A DNA stretch of 38,619 nt, taken from NCBI RefSeq assembly GCF_000175195.1, contig NZ_ACQL01000099.1, positions 1 to 38,619 on the forward strand. Direction: 5' to 3'. This DNA is from Actinobacillus minor NM305. Its GTDB lineage: Bacteria; Pseudomonadota; Gammaproteobacteria; Enterobacterales; Pasteurellaceae. Within the stretch, counting starts at the first letter, position 1; the number at the start of each line of letters is the position of its first letter. Both the position numbers and the translations under genes were made by a program. Shown piece by piece: positions 9,237 through 18,650 of the stretch. The notes under the pieces were generated by a model. It ran no database searches. It saw nothing but the letters and a program-made list of their open reading frames with translations, and was not told where the DNA came from.

Positions 9237-9952
9237 TTTTTTAGAAGCCCTTGCTTTTGAAAAAATGGAAGAATATGTGGGCGCACCGGCTTCACTAATG
9301 TTTTTTTAATCGCAGCTTGCCACTCTTGGGGTTCGCCTATTATTTGTTGATAATATGCCGATAACGTTTGATTATAACTTTGTAACGCTTTTTGATCTAA
9401 AGGTTGATACTGATTTTCATAGCACATCAAAGTTTGTGGTAAACGTGGTTTTAATGCAGGATCTTGCGCAGGATAACCTAAACATAACCCAAACAGTGGC
9501 ACACAATGTTCAGGTAAATTAAGCAACGAAGCGGCTTTTTCAATATCATTTCTCAAAGCACCGATATAAACGCCACCCAATCCTAGTGATTCGGCTGCAA
9601 CGAGTACATTTTGCGCCATAATACCAGCATCAACACCACCAATTAAGCTTACTTCAGCCCAATCTAGTTGAACATCCGGCACAAGCTGTTTGTGTTTATA
9701 AAAGTCGATACAAAATACCCAAAATTCCGCCGCATCTGACACATATGCCATTTGCGTAATCTCTCTAAATCCTTGACGAATTTCTGGTGAAGTTACTCGA
9801 ATGATCGAAATACATTGCAAATGATTTGAAGTTGAGGCACATCTGCCTGAATCAATTAGCGTATTGATAATCTCTGCAGAAATCGGTTGTTGAGTGAATT
9901 GACGAATAGAACGATGAGATAGAATTGTCTCAAGTGCAGATTTACTTTGCAT
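9233..9952 (-). CDS. nfsA: Oxygen-insensitive NADPH nitroreductase (NfsA)
   Basis: A 239-residue FMN-dependent nitroreductase, the same length as E. coli NfsA (240). Visible signatures are LSHRSIRQFTQQPI at the N-terminus, ASTSNHLQCISIIRV, GGVDAGIMAQNVLVAAESLGLGGVYIGALRN in the FMN/dimer core, and PLFGLCLGYPA with a downstream PRLP. The frame is open further upstream to 10069, but the ATG at 9952 has a strong GGAGG ribosome-binding site and matches the NfsA N-terminus. It follows mtgA by about 60 bases and overlaps rimK by four. Substrates in vivo (quinones, nitroaromatics) are family knowledge, not seen in the sequence. Confidence 0.93.
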   Translation of the reverse strand: MQSKSALETILSHRSIRQFTQQPISAEIINTLIDSGRCASTSNHLQCISIIRVTSPEIRQGFREITQMAYVSDAAEFWVFCIDFYKHKQLVPDVQLDWAEVSLIGGVDAGIMAQNVLVAAESLGLGGVYIGALRNDIEKAASLLNLPEHCVPLFGLCLGYPAQDPALKPRLPQTLMCYENQYQPLDQKALQSYNQTLSAYYQQIIGEPQEWQAAIKKTLVKPVRPHILPFFQKQGLLKK

Positions 9953-10013
9953 ATTGCCTCCTATTAAAAAACGGTAAGATTTGCAAAATGTATCACAAAT
10001 CAAACCGCTTATC

Positions 10014-10805
10014 TTATTCCAGTTTATCCAGATATTGTTTACCGCCAAGCGCTGAAACTTGTCGAACAATCCATGCCTGTCTTTTCCGCATCGTTGGACC
10101 GGGCTTATCCACTCGGTAAATTAATGGATTAGGTAATGATGCCGCTAATAAAGCAGATTCTTGTAACGTAAGCTGCTTCGCTGATTTTCTAAAAAACGTT
10201 TGTGCAGCAGCCTCAACCCCAAAAATGCCTTTGCCAAATTCAGCGATGTTAAGATAAACCTCTAAAATACGCTCTTTGCCCCAAACATTCTCAATCACAA
10301 AGGTTAAAGGTAATTCAATACCTTTACGCAACCAACTTTGTCCGTGCCATAAAAACATATTTTTGACTGTTTGTTGTGAAATCGTTGAGCCACCACGAAT
10401 TTTCTTCGATTTTGCATTTCGCTCTAAAGCAACTTGAATGGCATTCAAGTCAATGCCGAAATGGCTTTCAAATTTTTGATCTTCCGAAGCAATCACAGCC
10501 ATCTGCATTTGCCAAGAAATTTGATCAAGTCCAACCCAGCGTTTTTTGATTTGATAACTTTTCCCTTCAATTAAATGCCCGACTTTTTGTTGTAGCATAT
10601 AAGAAGAGTAGGGAACAGGTATAACGCTGAATAACAAAATAACGACAAATAAGCCGCCTAAAATAGGCCCTCCAATTCGACTAGAACCAAACCATGCCCA
10701 GCCTAATTTGCTTGAAATCTCTTTAGGAATAAAATAGTCCACGGTCATTGAAAACAAGCGGTTAAAAATGCCATTCGTTTTGCGACTTTTTCTACGCTTT
10801 GCCAT
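10014..10805 (-). CDS. mtgA: Monofunctional peptidoglycan glycosyltransferase
   Basis: A 263-residue GT51 glycosyltransferase that polymerises lipid II into glycan strands on the outer face of the inner membrane. A basic cytoplasmic tail is followed by one membrane segment (about residues 46-66). The catalytic domain has the five GT51 motifs: VIASEDQKFESHFGID (catalytic Glu108), RGGSTISQQTVKNMFL, RKGIELPLTFVIE, KERILEVYLNIAEFG and FRKSAKQLTLQESALLAASLPNP. There is no transpeptidase domain, hence MtgA and not a class A penicillin-binding protein. It overlaps the trpR end by 14 bases, which points to translational coupling. Confidence 0.95.
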   Translation of the reverse strand: MAKRRKSRKTNGIFNRLFSMTVDYFIPKEISSKLGWAWFGSSRIGGPILGGLFVVILLFSVIPVPYSSYMLQQKVGHLIEGKSYQIKKRWVGLDQISWQMQMAVIASEDQKFESHFGIDLNAIQVALERNAKSKKIRGGSTISQQTVKNMFLWHGQSWLRKGIELPLTFVIENVWGKERILEVYLNIAEFGKGIFGVEAAAQTFFRKSAKQLTLQESALLAASLPNPLIYRVDKPGPTMRKRQAWIVRQVSALGGKQYLDKLE

Positions 10806-11100
10806 TTAGTTTCTCATTAACCCAATTTAAAAATTGCGGATCTAATGTTTTGAGCATATTCGAACCACGCGTAATGGTTGCCGCACTGGTATTCAATTTT
10901 TGCTGAATTTCACGTTGTGATGATTCATTTTTTAATAAATGTTCCACAATTTGAGTACGCAAACCGAGCGAACCTCGCTCATCCGCTGTTAAGAAAAGCT
11001 CAAAAAACTCTGTTAATTTATCTTCGGCAACCGCTTGACGTAATAAGGTCACAAACTGTTGCCACTCTTTAGGATCTCGTTGATGATAAACCGTTTTCAT
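10792..11100 (-). CDS. trpR: Trp operon repressor
   Basis: A 102-residue TrpR. With bound tryptophan it represses trp genes and its own gene. The dimerisation helices (WQQFVTLLRQAV, FFELFLTADERGSLGLRTQIVEHLL) lead to the helix-turn-helix QREIQQKLNTSAATITRGSN, almost the canonical TrpR recognition sequence. The start agrees with the family length; lolA ends 18 bases upstream. Two TrpR-like operators occur in this window: one before lolA (11803-11820), implying autoregulation through the lolA promoter, and one before ydfG-trpBA (17749-17766). Confidence 0.96.
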   Translation of the reverse strand: MKTVYHQRDPKEWQQFVTLLRQAVAEDKLTEFFELFLTADERGSLGLRTQIVEHLLKNESSQREIQQKLNTSAATITRGSNMLKTLDPQFLNWVNEKLNGKA

Positions 11101-11118
11101 AGACTCCGCTTACTCAAA

Positions 11119-11760
11119 TTATTTTTTCGCTTTCTTTCCACCACGCTGATCATCTAATTCTGCACCTTTTGGCACACTAAATTTGAATAAATCAGAAGAA
11201 ACATTTGCCGTTGTGATATTGCGTAAAACGTATAAATTGCTTTGTCCATCACGCTCAATGGTACTAAAGCCTTTCATTACACCATTGGCATCAATACGCA
11301 CATCAAATTGTTTTAAACTGCTTTTTTTCCATTTTGGTTTTAGCACAAAAGAATCCATATTTTGGGTAACATCATATTGATCCCAATGGCTTTTATTGTT
11401 GCTGGTCAGTAGCACAAACGGCGTATTATTTACCGCATCTTGCACCGTGTTTACCGTAACTTGTGAAACAAAAGGGTCATAAAACCATAAATTTGCACCG
11501 TCAGAAACAATTAAGTTTTCCTGTGGCGATTTTGTATCCATGCGGAATAAATTTGGGCGTTTAACTTGAAATTTACCTTGTCCGGATTGGATTTGTTTCC
11601 CTTTGCTTGAACGCACAGTTTGATCAAAGTCTGCACTATACTGACTTACTTTCTCTAAACGATTTTGTAACTCTGCAACAGCCTGAGCATCAGCGAAAGC
11701 TGAGCCAGCTAAAGAAAATAATGCTAATCCGAATAATGATTTTTTCATAATTTGTTTCAT
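11119..11760 (-). CDS. lolA: Outer-membrane lipoprotein carrier LolA
   Basis: Periplasmic chaperone that carries lipoproteins from LolCDE to LolB. It has 213 residues with a clear signal peptide ([23 protein letters not shown], cleavage likely before DAQ). The mature domain shows the LolA pattern: [48 protein letters not shown] (including the conserved Arg of RPNLFRMD), [12 protein letters not shown], and [10 protein letters not shown]. The first ATG was chosen because AAGGA lies six bases upstream; a second Met at residue 5 is possible. Its leader contains a hairpin and a TrpR-like operator, and trpR and mtgA follow with little or no gap, so lolA is probably the first gene of a TrpR-controlled operon. 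Confidence 0.95.
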   Translation of the reverse strand: MKQIMKKSLFGLALFSLAGSAFADAQAVAELQNRLEKVSQYSADFDQTVRSSKGKQIQSGQGKFQVKRPNLFRMDTKSPQENLIVSDGANLWFYDPFVSQVTVNTVQDAVNNTPFVLLTSNNKSHWDQYDVTQNMDSFVLKPKWKKSSLKQFDVRIDANGVMKGFSTIERDGQSNLYVLRNITTANVSSDLFKFSVPKGAELDDQRGGKKAKK

Positions 11761-11776
11761 TTGTTGTCCTTTTTAT

Positions 11777-11798
11777 GTCAAAGATTTTTCTCTTTGAC
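11777..11798 (-). other. Hairpin in the lolA leader
   Basis: A perfect 8-base stem, GTCAAAGA/TCTTTGAC with a six-base loop, sits between the TrpR-like operator and the lolA ribosome-binding site. It would be in the 5' untranslated RNA and might affect lolA translation or RNA stability. Function not known. Confidence 0.5.
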
Positions 11799-11802
11799 CA
11801 TT

Positions 11803-11820
11803 GAATTAGTTATCTAGTTC
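11803..11820 (-). promoter_or_regulatory. TrpR-like operator upstream of lolA-trpR-mtgA
   Basis: GAATTAGTTATCTAGTTC matches the E. coli trp operator-type palindrome GAACTAGTTAACTAGTTC at 16 of 18 positions, keeping both CTAG/TTAG half-site cores and their spacing. It lies 43-60 bases before the lolA start, where a promoter is expected. trpR is the next gene, so this is most simply read as the trpR autoregulatory site. Confidence 0.65.
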
Positions 11821-11834
11821 CTTGAGGTAATAAT

Positions 11835-11946
11835 ACGGTATTATGTAACATTCGCACAAATATTTAATTTTTTTCGTAGGGGTGGGGTTTATCCCCACCC
11901 GTAAACAATTAGTAATATTCGGGCAGGGATAAACCCTGCCCCTACA
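11835..11946. repeat. Structured intergenic repeat between polA and lolA
   Basis: A border ACGGTATTATGTAACATTCG (11835 on) is followed by two hairpins: GGGTGGGG-TTTAT-CCCCACCC (11880-11900) and GGGCAGGG-ATAAA-CCCTGCCC (11921-11941). The two hairpins are also roughly complementary to one another, so the whole can fold as one large dyad. A related double hairpin is at 29022-29080. It may also slow transcription coming from polA toward lolA. Confidence 0.7.
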
Positions 11947-11979
11947 AATGTAATTAAATTATTAGCAAATCATATTAAA

Positions 11980-14832
11980 TTAATGAGCCTCATCCCAATT
12001 ATCGCCAATGCCGACCTCTGCAATTAAAGGAACGCTTAACTGAATGGCTTTTTCCATTTCTGCTTTGATCAGCGCAGAATAATGTTCAACTTTATCCTCT
12101 CTCACTTCAAACACCAATTCATCGTGAACTTGCATAATCATTTTGATTTCATCGGAATGTTGAATAATACGATCAATGCCAATCATCGCAATTTTAATAA
12201 TATCTGCTGCCGTTCCTTGCATTGGTGCGTTGATCGCGACCCGTTCCGCCGCTTTACGGCGCATTGCATTACTAGACTTAATTTCCGGTAAATATAAGCG
12301 TCTGCCCAACAAAGTTTCGACATAACCTTTTTCTGCAGCTTTTGCTTTTATATCCGTCATAAATTGTAAAACATTAGGATAACGGTTGAAATAAGCTTCC
12401 ATATACTGCTTTGCATCGGCTCGGGAAATACCGAGCTGATTAGACAAGCCAAATTCAGACATACCATAAATTAAGCCAAAGTTAATCGCTTTTGCATTAC
12501 GGCGTTGTTCGCCTGTTACCTCATCTAATGGCACGCCAAAAATTTCTGAAGCTGTTGAACGGTGAATATCTTTCCCTTCTGCGAAAGCTTTCAACATTCC
12601 CTCATCATTTGCCAAATGTGCCATAATGCGTAGCTCAATTTGTGAATAGTCCGCTGCCACGATTTTATAGCCCTTACGAGCAATAAATGCTTGGCGAATA
12701 CGTCTTCCCTCTTCATTTCGAATTGGAATGTTTTGCAAATTCGGATCACTTGAAGAAAGACGCCCCGTTGCCGTTACAGCTTGATGATAAGAAGTATGCA
12801 CACGTCCTGTTTTAGCATTAATCATTAACGGCAATTTATCCGTATAAGTCGATTTAAGTTTGCTCAATCCTCGATGCTCGATTAACAATTTTGGCACACG
12901 ATGCCCCATCATTGCTAATTCCTCTAACACTTCTTCATTTGTTGAAGCCGCCCCTTTCGGCGTTTTCTTCAAAATCGGTAAGCCTAACTTTTCAAAGAGA
13001 ATTTCTTGAAGCTGTTTGGTTGAGGCTAAATTAAACACTGAGCCGGCTTCACTATGAACCTCTTGTTCTAACTCTGCTAAACGGCGTTCAATTTCGCTAG
13101 ATTGTTGTTTTAATTTAGCAGGATCAATCAACACACCGTTACGCTCAATGCGAGAAAGTACGCTAACCAGCGGTAACTCAATTTCATCAAATAACTTAAC
13201 TAAAGTTGGCTCTTGTACTAATTGCGACCATAAAACTTGATGAAGTTTCATCGTAACATCCGCATCTTCGGCGGCATATTCTGCTGCGGTACTAATTTCA
13301 ATTTGGTCAAAAGTCAGTTGATTTTTACCTTTACCTGCAATGGCTTCAAATTCAATGGTTTTATGCCCAAGATAGCGATCCGATAAGTCGTCCATATTAT
13401 GACGACCGGTACTATTTAAGGTATAAGATTCCAGCATCGTATCAAACGCCACACCTTGCACGTTAATGCCGTGATTAGCGAAAACGGTTAAATCATATTT
13501 AATATTTTGCCCGATTTTTTTAATTTCCGGATTTTCTAAAATCGGCTTTAATTGCGCTAAACAAGCGGTCAAATTTAGCTGATTTTTTGCTAACTCATAC
13601 CCCACGGTTTCCATTTCAGAAGAAAATAAATCGCCTTGCCCAGCTGAAGTTGTAACCAATGTTTTATGCGCTAGCGGAATATAACAAGCCTCACCACTAG
13701 CTAGCGCCAATGAGATTCCAACTAAATTAGCACGCATCGAGTCAAGCGAGTCGGTTTCGGTGTCTAGTGCAATACATTTCTCCATTTGTATTTTCTCAAG
13801 CCAACGATTTAATGCCGCTGTTTCGGTAATGGTTTCATACTTAGAACGGTCAATATTCACTTTTGCAAAAGTCGGCTCATTTTGTACCGCTTGCGTTACT
13901 TCATAAGCATTTGGTATTTTTACTTTTTCTGTTTGAGTAACCGGATTAGCACCACCTTTTACTTCACTTAGCCATTTTTTAAATTCATATTGGCTAAATA
14001 ATGCCACCAACTCATCGTGATTTTGTGGCGAAGTGGTTAATTGATCGTGGCGAAATTCTAATTCAACATCCGTTTTAATCGTTGCCAATAAATAGGAGAG
14101 ATCTGCCATCTCTTTTTCCGCTTCTAATTTGGGCGCAAATGTTTTCGCCCCACGGAAAGAAAGCTCCGCCACTTTATCTAAATTTTGATAAATTGTCTGA
14201 ATAGAGCCAATCCCCTGCAATAAGGCTAATGCCGTTTTTTCGCCCACACCTTTTACGCCGGGGATATTATCGGAAGAGTCGCCACGCAATGCCAAATAGT
14301 CGATAATCAGCTCAGGCGGAATGCCATATTTTTCAATGACCCCTTCTCGATCCAGCAAGGTATTTGTCATCGTGTTAATCAACATAATATGCTCATTAAC
14401 CAACTGCGCCATATCTTTATCGCCGGTACTAATCAAGACATCTTTACCTGCTTTCGCCGCTTGAACGGCAAGCGTACCAATCACATCATCAGCTTCTACA
14501 CCTTCAATTGAAATCAGCGGAATACCTAATGCCTTAATAATGGTGTGAAGCGGTTGAACTTGAGCCCGTAAATCATCAGGCATCGGCGGACGATGGGATT
14601 TATATTGTTCAAACAATTCATCTCGGAATGTTTTGCCTTTTGCATCAAATACCACCGCAATATGGCTTGGCTCAACTTGAGCAATCAAACTTTTTAGCAT
14701 ATTTAATACGCCATACATTGCGCCGGTTGGCTCTCCATTCTTATTGGTTAAAGGTGGAAAAGCGTGGAAAGCTCGATAAAGATAGGAAGAACCATCGACA
14801 AGAACAAGAGGATTAGATGCAATTTTAGCCAT
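11980..14832 (-). CDS. polA: DNA polymerase I
   Basis: A 950-residue full-length Pol I for repair and Okazaki fragment maturation. The N-terminal 5'-3' nuclease domain (about 1-300) has [38 protein letters not shown] and [18 protein letters not shown]. The 3'-5' proofreading domain appears intact, with [21 protein letters not shown] and [13 protein letters not shown] supplying the acidic metal ligands. The polymerase domain shows [35 protein letters not shown] (motif A), [16 protein letters not shown] (O helix) and [11 protein letters not shown] (motif C). The Shine-Dalgarno is weak. Transcription runs toward lolA through the structured repeat. Confidence 0.98.
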   Translation of the reverse strand: MAKIASNPLVLVDGSSYLYRAFHAFPPLTNKNGEPTGAMYGVLNMLKSLIAQVEPSHIAVVFDAKGKTFRDELFEQYKSHRPPMPDDLRAQVQPLHTIIKALGIPLISIEGVEADDVIGTLAVQAAKAGKDVLISTGDKDMAQLVNEHIMLINTMTNTLLDREGVIEKYGIPPELIIDYLALRGDSSDNIPGVKGVGEKTALALLQGIGSIQTIYQNLDKVAELSFRGAKTFAPKLEAEKEMADLSYLLATIKTDVELEFRHDQLTTSPQNHDELVALFSQYEFKKWLSEVKGGANPVTQTEKVKIPNAYEVTQAVQNEPTFAKVNIDRSKYETITETAALNRWLEKIQMEKCIALDTETDSLDSMRANLVGISLALASGEACYIPLAHKTLVTTSAGQGDLFSSEMETVGYELAKNQLNLTACLAQLKPILENPEIKKIGQNIKYDLTVFANHGINVQGVAFDTMLESYTLNSTGRHNMDDLSDRYLGHKTIEFEAIAGKGKNQLTFDQIEISTAAEYAAEDADVTMKLHQVLWSQLVQEPTLVKLFDEIELPLVSVLSRIERNGVLIDPAKLKQQSSEIERRLAELEQEVHSEAGSVFNLASTKQLQEILFEKLGLPILKKTPKGAASTNEEVLEELAMMGHRVPKLLIEHRGLSKLKSTYTDKLPLMINAKTGRVHTSYHQAVTATGRLSSSDPNLQNIPIRNEEGRRIRQAFIARKGYKIVAADYSQIELRIMAHLANDEGMLKAFAEGKDIHRSTASEIFGVPLDEVTGEQRRNAKAINFGLIYGMSEFGLSNQLGISRADAKQYMEAYFNRYPNVLQFMTDIKAKAAEKGYVETLLGRRLYLPEIKSSNAMRRKAAERVAINAPMQGTAADIIKIAMIGIDRIIQHSDEIKMIMQVHDELVFEVREDKVEHYSALIKAEMEKAIQLSVPLIAEVGIGDNWDEAH
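13561..13576 (+). repeat. DNA uptake signal sequence, Actinobacillus pleuropneumoniae type
   Basis: ACAAGCGGTCAAATTT inside polA is a complete match to the extended Apl-type uptake signal. Six further ACAAGCGGT cores lie at 441, 10754 and 25970 (plus) and at 6734, 22279 and 23612 (minus). They mark the natural-transformation clade of the host rather than a gene function. Confidence 0.8.
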
Positions 14833-14894
14833 TAAAATCTCGATATGTGTTAATTAATTACGGAAGGGATTATACAACAAAATGCAAGTATCAT

Positions 14895-14919
14895 CCTAGT
14901 TCGGCACAACCGAACTAGG
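14895..14919. terminator. Hairpin after trpA, probable terminator of the ydfG-trpBA operon
   Basis: A perfect 10-base stem, CCTAGTTCGG/CCGAACTAGG with a five-base loop, lies about 30 bases past the trpA stop and just upstream of polA. There is no immediate T run on the minus strand, so it may work with Rho or block read-through into polA. Confidence 0.5.
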
Positions 14920-14950
14920 TTAAACATTGGCTATTTGTGTTATTACAGTA

Positions 14951-15757
14951 CTAAAGTGTCGCCGCCTTCATTTCCTTCACAAACAGCCCTAATTCTTGTA
15001 ATAGTTTAGTTTGATTATCTAAATTCGCTTCAATGATTTTCACTATTGCCGAACCGGAAATTGCACCATCGCAACCTAACGCTAACGCTTCTTTTACTTG
15101 AGCCGGTTTCGCAATACCAAAACCTTGCAAAATAGGTGCAGAATTTGACCACTTGAGACTTTCGACTAAGTGATCTAAGTTACTCGAATGTGCTTGGTTT
15201 TCAGCACTGGTTACGCCGGCACGAGAAACTAAGTAAGTATAGCCTTCGGTTAATTCTGCCACTTTTTCAATGGTCGCTTGATCGGCATTGGGCGGGCAAA
15301 TAAAGACGGGCTGAATGCCATATTTTTTTGCCGTGCCGGTAAATTCTTCTGCCGCTAAAACAGGTAAATCTGCAATCAACACCGCATCAACACCATTTTC
15401 TGCGCAACGTTTAAAGAAAACCTCTGCTGTTGGCACAAAAATTAAGTTGGCACACAGAAGTAAGCCGATTGGGATTTCTGGGTACTTTTGACGAATTTTC
15501 GCAATTAATTCAAAACAAGCGTCAGTACTGTATCCTCCATCTAATGCTCTCTTATTGGCTGCTTGGATAACAGGACCGTCCAATAATGGGTCAGAAAACG
15601 GAAAGCCAAGTTCTAAAGCATCTGCGCCATTTGCGATTAAGGTTTCAATAATTTCCCAAGAACGATCAAAATCGGGATCGCATAAGGTAACAAATGGTAC
15701 AAAAGCCCCTTCATTTTTCGCTTTTAATTTTGCAAAGCATTGATCAAAACGGCTCAT
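14951..15757 (-). CDS. trpA: Tryptophan synthase alpha chain
   Basis: A 268-residue TIM-barrel subunit that cleaves indole-3-glycerol phosphate to indole and glyceraldehyde 3-phosphate. Catalytic residues are recognisable in [22 protein letters not shown] (Glu and Asp). Other signatures are [50 protein letters not shown] and [17 protein letters not shown] with the phosphate-binding [14 protein letters not shown]. The start overlaps the trpB stop by four bases, as is usual for the coupled alpha2beta2 subunits. trpE, trpD and trpC are not in the window, a split arrangement also known in other Pasteurellaceae. Confidence 0.97.
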   Translation of the reverse strand: MSRFDQCFAKLKAKNEGAFVPFVTLCDPDFDRSWEIIETLIANGADALELGFPFSDPLLDGPVIQAANKRALDGGYSTDACFELIAKIRQKYPEIPIGLLLCANLIFVPTAEVFFKRCAENGVDAVLIADLPVLAAEEFTGTAKKYGIQPVFICPPNADQATIEKVAELTEGYTYLVSRAGVTSAENQAHSSNLDHLVESLKWSNSAPILQGFGIAKPAQVKEALALGCDGAISGSAIVKIIEANLDNQTKLLQELGLFVKEMKAATL

Positions 15758-16950
15758 TCTGCATTCCCTCCATTTAAAATTTTATCAACCGTGAAAATGT
15801 CTTTATCGCCTCGTCCGGAAAGATTTACCACCAGTAATTGCTCTTTTTCAGGATTTTGTTGAATGAGTTTTAGAGCATAAGCCAATGCGTGAGAAGACTC
15901 TAACGCCGGAATAATCCCTTCATTTTTTGCCAAGGCTTGGAAAGCAGCAAGCGCTTCTTGATCGGTAATTGAAACATAATCTGCTCGTCCACTCGCATTT
16001 AAATAAGCGTGTTGCGGACCAACAGAAGGGAAATCTAAGCCGGCAGAAATCGAATAGGACTCCTCAATTTGTCCATCTTTGTCTTGCATAATCGGCGATT
16101 TCATACCGAAATAAATCCCCGTTGTGCCGTGTTTTAACGGAGCGCCGTGTTCGCCTGTTTCAATCCCTTTTCCTGCCGGTTCAACGCCAATTAGTTTTAC
16201 GGCTGTCTCTTCAATAAAATCAGCAAACATACCAATCGCATTTGAGCCACCGCCCACGGCAGCGATAACTGCGTCAGGCAAGCGGTCTTCTTTTTCAAGA
16301 ATTTGACGTTTAGTTTCTTCGCCAATCATTTTTTGGAATTCACGCACAATGGTCGGAAACGGGTGTGGACCTGCTGCTGTACCAATCAAGTAGTGAGTTG
16401 TTTCATAATTTGCTGCCCAATCTCGCATCGCTTCGCAACAAGCGTCTTTTAGCGAGCAAGAACCTTTTTGTACAGGAATAACCTCTGCTCCCATTAAACG
16501 CATACGGAACACATTCGGCGATTGACGTTCTACATCTTTAGCGCCCATATAAACCACGCAAGGCATTCCCAGCATTGCACAAGCTAATGCGGTCGCAACA
16601 CCGTGCTGTCCTGCGCCTGTTTCCGCAATAATACGGGTTTTGCCCATTCGTTTTGCCAATAAAATTTGCCCTAACACTTGGTTGGTTTTATGCGCGCCAC
16701 CGTGTAATAAATCTTCACGTTTTAGATAAAGCTTAGTTTTTGTTCCTTTGGTTAAATTACGACAAAGGGTTAATGCGGTTGGGCGACCGGCATAGTTTTT
16801 CAATAAATCAGTAAATTCCGCTTGGAAACTTGGATCTTGCTGTGCGTCTACAAAAGCTTTTTCCAGCTGTTTTAATACCGGCACAAGAATTTCGGGTACA
16901 TACATACCACCAAATTCGCCAAAGTAAGGGTTAAGAAGTGTGTCTGACAT
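15754..16950 (-). CDS. trpB: Tryptophan synthase beta chain
   Basis: A 398-residue PLP enzyme that condenses indole with serine. Key motifs: [20 protein letters not shown] at the N-terminus, [42 protein letters not shown] (the Lys of HKTN binds PLP), [13 protein letters not shown] (phosphate-binding GGGSN) and [11 protein letters not shown]. Length equals the family norm of about 397. AGGAAA precedes the ATG. It lies 20 bases after the ydfG-like gene and overlaps trpA. Confidence 0.98.
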   Translation of the reverse strand: MSDTLLNPYFGEFGGMYVPEILVPVLKQLEKAFVDAQQDPSFQAEFTDLLKNYAGRPTALTLCRNLTKGTKTKLYLKREDLLHGGAHKTNQVLGQILLAKRMGKTRIIAETGAGQHGVATALACAMLGMPCVVYMGAKDVERQSPNVFRMRLMGAEVIPVQKGSCSLKDACCEAMRDWAANYETTHYLIGTAAGPHPFPTIVREFQKMIGEETKRQILEKEDRLPDAVIAAVGGGSNAIGMFADFIEETAVKLIGVEPAGKGIETGEHGAPLKHGTTGIYFGMKSPIMQDKDGQIEESYSISAGLDFPSVGPQHAYLNASGRADYVSITDQEALAAFQALAKNEGIIPALESSHALAYALKLIQQNPEKEQLLVVNLSGRGDKDIFTVDKILNGGNAE

Positions 16951-16969
16951 ATTATTTTCCTAATTTCTT

Positions 16970-17722
16970 TTAGAGATTTTTTGCAACTTTTAAACCGGCA
17001 AAGGTTTGAGCCACCGGCATCACTTCGATACGGTTAATGTTTACGTGTTCAGGTTGCTGATTGAGCCATAAAACGATATTGGCAATATCTTCAGGTTGAA
17101 TAGATTGAACATCTTTATAAACCTCTGCAGCTTTTGCATCATTACCACGAAAACGTACATTCGAAAATTCAGTTCCGCCACATAAGCCCGGTTCAACATT
17201 ACTTACTCGTACTTTTGTATCTGCCAAATCTGCTCTTAAATTTAAGCTAAATTGGGTAACAAATGCTTTTGTCGCACCGTACACATTACCGCCGAAGTAA
17301 GGATAATTCCCTGCAATAGAACTTAAATTGATAATATGCCCCGAATTACGTTCAACCATTTGCGGTAAAATCAAGCGTGTTATTGTCACTAATCCTGTGA
17401 TATTGGTATCAATCATTTGCTGCCATTCGGATAATTCCGCTTGATGGGCTGGTTCTAATCCTAAGGCTAATCCTGCATTATTTACTAATAAATCCACCGC
17501 TTGCCAACCTTCCGGGAGGCTTGCTAGCGCTTGTTTAGTCGCTTCTTCATTTCGAATATCAAATGCAAGCGGTAGAAAATGATTCCCCAGTTGCGAATGT
17601 AATTCAGCTAAACGCTCCGCGCGTCTGCCCGTCCCGATAACTTTATAACCTGCTTCAATTAATTTAATACAAATTGCTCGACCAAATCCTGATGTTGCGC
17701 CGGTGACGAATGCGATTTTCAT
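16970..17722 (-). CDS. ydfG: YdfG-like NADP-dependent short-chain dehydrogenase
   Basis: A 250-residue SDR close to E. coli YdfG, an NADP-dependent 3-hydroxy acid/L-allo-threonine dehydrogenase. The Rossmann motif VTGATSGFGRAI and NADP-favouring TGRRAERL are present, as are NNAGLALGLEPAHQ and INLSSIAGNYPYFGGNVYGATKAF (catalytic Ser, Tyr and Lys), and the YdfG-specific VEPGLCGGTEFSNVRFRG. The ATG has a GAGGAT ribosome-binding site. It is the first gene of an operon with trpB and trpA, behind a promoter overlapped by a TrpR-like operator. A link to serine/threonine-type substrates near tryptophan synthase is suggestive only. A similar gene precedes trpBA in H. influenzae. Confidence 0.92.
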   Translation of the reverse strand: MKIAFVTGATSGFGRAICIKLIEAGYKVIGTGRRAERLAELHSQLGNHFLPLAFDIRNEEATKQALASLPEGWQAVDLLVNNAGLALGLEPAHQAELSEWQQMIDTNITGLVTITRLILPQMVERNSGHIINLSSIAGNYPYFGGNVYGATKAFVTQFSLNLRADLADTKVRVSNVEPGLCGGTEFSNVRFRGNDAKAAEVYKDVQSIQPEDIANIVLWLNQQPEHVNINRIEVMPVAQTFAGLKVAKNL

Positions 17723-17748
17723 TTTTATATCCTCTCATGTTTGTGTTT

Positions 17749-17785
17749 GCACTACTAAAGTAGTACAAAAAAAGGGTTTATGCAA
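17749..17785 (-). promoter_or_regulatory. Promoter and TrpR-like operator of ydfG-trpB-trpA
   Basis: Read on the minus strand: a -35 TTGCAT (17785-17780), a 17-base spacer and a -10 TACTTT (17762-17757). The -10 lies inside the 18-base palindrome GTACTACTTTAGTAGTGC (17766-17749), which resembles E. coli TrpR operators, especially that of trpR. An operator covering the -10 is the same arrangement as at the E. coli trp promoter. The short leader leaves no room for a trp attenuator. Confidence 0.65.
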
Positions 17786-17797
17786 GTAAAAATATAA

Positions 17798-17832
17798 GGA
17801 GACTTGTGCAAAGGTTATTTACACAAATCTCC
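17798..17832 (-). terminator. Probable terminator of the TSUP permease gene
   Basis: GGAGATTTGTG and CACAAGTCTCC (minus strand) pair with one mismatch and are followed by TTATATTTTT. The hairpin lies ten bases past the permease stop codon and before the ydfG promoter. Confidence 0.6.
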
Positions 17833-17840
17833 AATTAAAA

Positions 17841-18641
17841 TTAAGCTGTTAATGCTTTATATCCAAGTGTACACATTAATAATGCAACCGTAATTATTAA
17901 GACTTTCTTAATAACCTCTCCGTTACTCTTAATTGCGTGCTGACTACCAATATGATTACCAAGTAAATTAGCAATAATCATTGGAATACCAATCAAAAAT
18001 GCCATTTTTCCAGCTATTGCAAACGAAACAAATGCCCCGATATTTGACGAAAAATTGAAAATTTTTGATGTTGCCGAAGCTTGTAATAAGCTCAATTTGT
18101 TTATCATAAATAAAGCTATGATAAAGATACTACCTGTTCCAGGTCCAAAAAAACCATCATAAAATCCCACAATTAAGCAAGTAACAAAAACAGCAAGGAT
18201 TGATTTTTTTATTTCTGTTGTTTCTGATTGTTGCTTTATTAATTTACCTTTAAATAAGGTTGCCCCTAACCCTAAAGGCAAAAAAGCGAAAATAATATAA
18301 CTAATAACGTGAGTTGGTAACATCAAAATTACTTCAGCACCAATATACGCCCCAAGTAAAGCCGAAATGATGCCTATAGGAACAATTTTCCAAATAATAG
18401 AATCGCTTTTCATAAAGTTTTTAATCGCCGCGATTGTACCAATTGTACTAACAAGTTTTTCTTGCCCCAAAGCTAATTGAGGTGGTAATCCAACCATCAA
18501 AAAGGCAGGAATTAAAATAAGTCCTGCACCTCCTGCTATAGAGTCAATATATCCAGCAACAAATGAAGCAACAACTAACAGGCATAACCCTATAATAAAA
18601 TAATTAGCAATAATACTATTTTCAATGAAAAGATTTTCCAT
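17841..18641 (-). CDS. TSUP (TauE/SafE) family permease, YfcA-like
   Basis: A 266-residue integral membrane protein of the TSUP/TauE-SafE superfamily, members of which export sulfite, sulfoacetate and related organic anions. About eight hydrophobic segments are present. Family signatures are FVAGYIDSIAGGAGLILIPAFLMVGLPPQLALGQEKLVSTIGT in the first repeat and FYDGFFGPGTGSIFIIALFMINKLSLLQASATSKIFNFSSN in the second (the duplicated GGG/GPGTG motif). The ATG has a good ribosome-binding site (AGGAGGATAAATG context) and lies ten bases after the broken dioxygenase gene, so the two were an operon. The substrate cannot be read from the sequence. The reading frame itself looks intact. Confidence 0.85.
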   Translation of the reverse strand: MENLFIENSIIANYFIIGLCLLVVASFVAGYIDSIAGGAGLILIPAFLMVGLPPQLALGQEKLVSTIGTIAAIKNFMKSDSIIWKIVPIGIISALLGAYIGAEVILMLPTHVISYIIFAFLPLGLGATLFKGKLIKQQSETTEIKKSILAVFVTCLIVGFYDGFFGPGTGSIFIIALFMINKLSLLQASATSKIFNFSSNIGAFVSFAIAGKMAFLIGIPMIIANLLGNHIGSQHAIKSNGEVIKKVLIITVALLMCTLGYKALTA

Positions 18642-18650
18642 TTATCCTCC

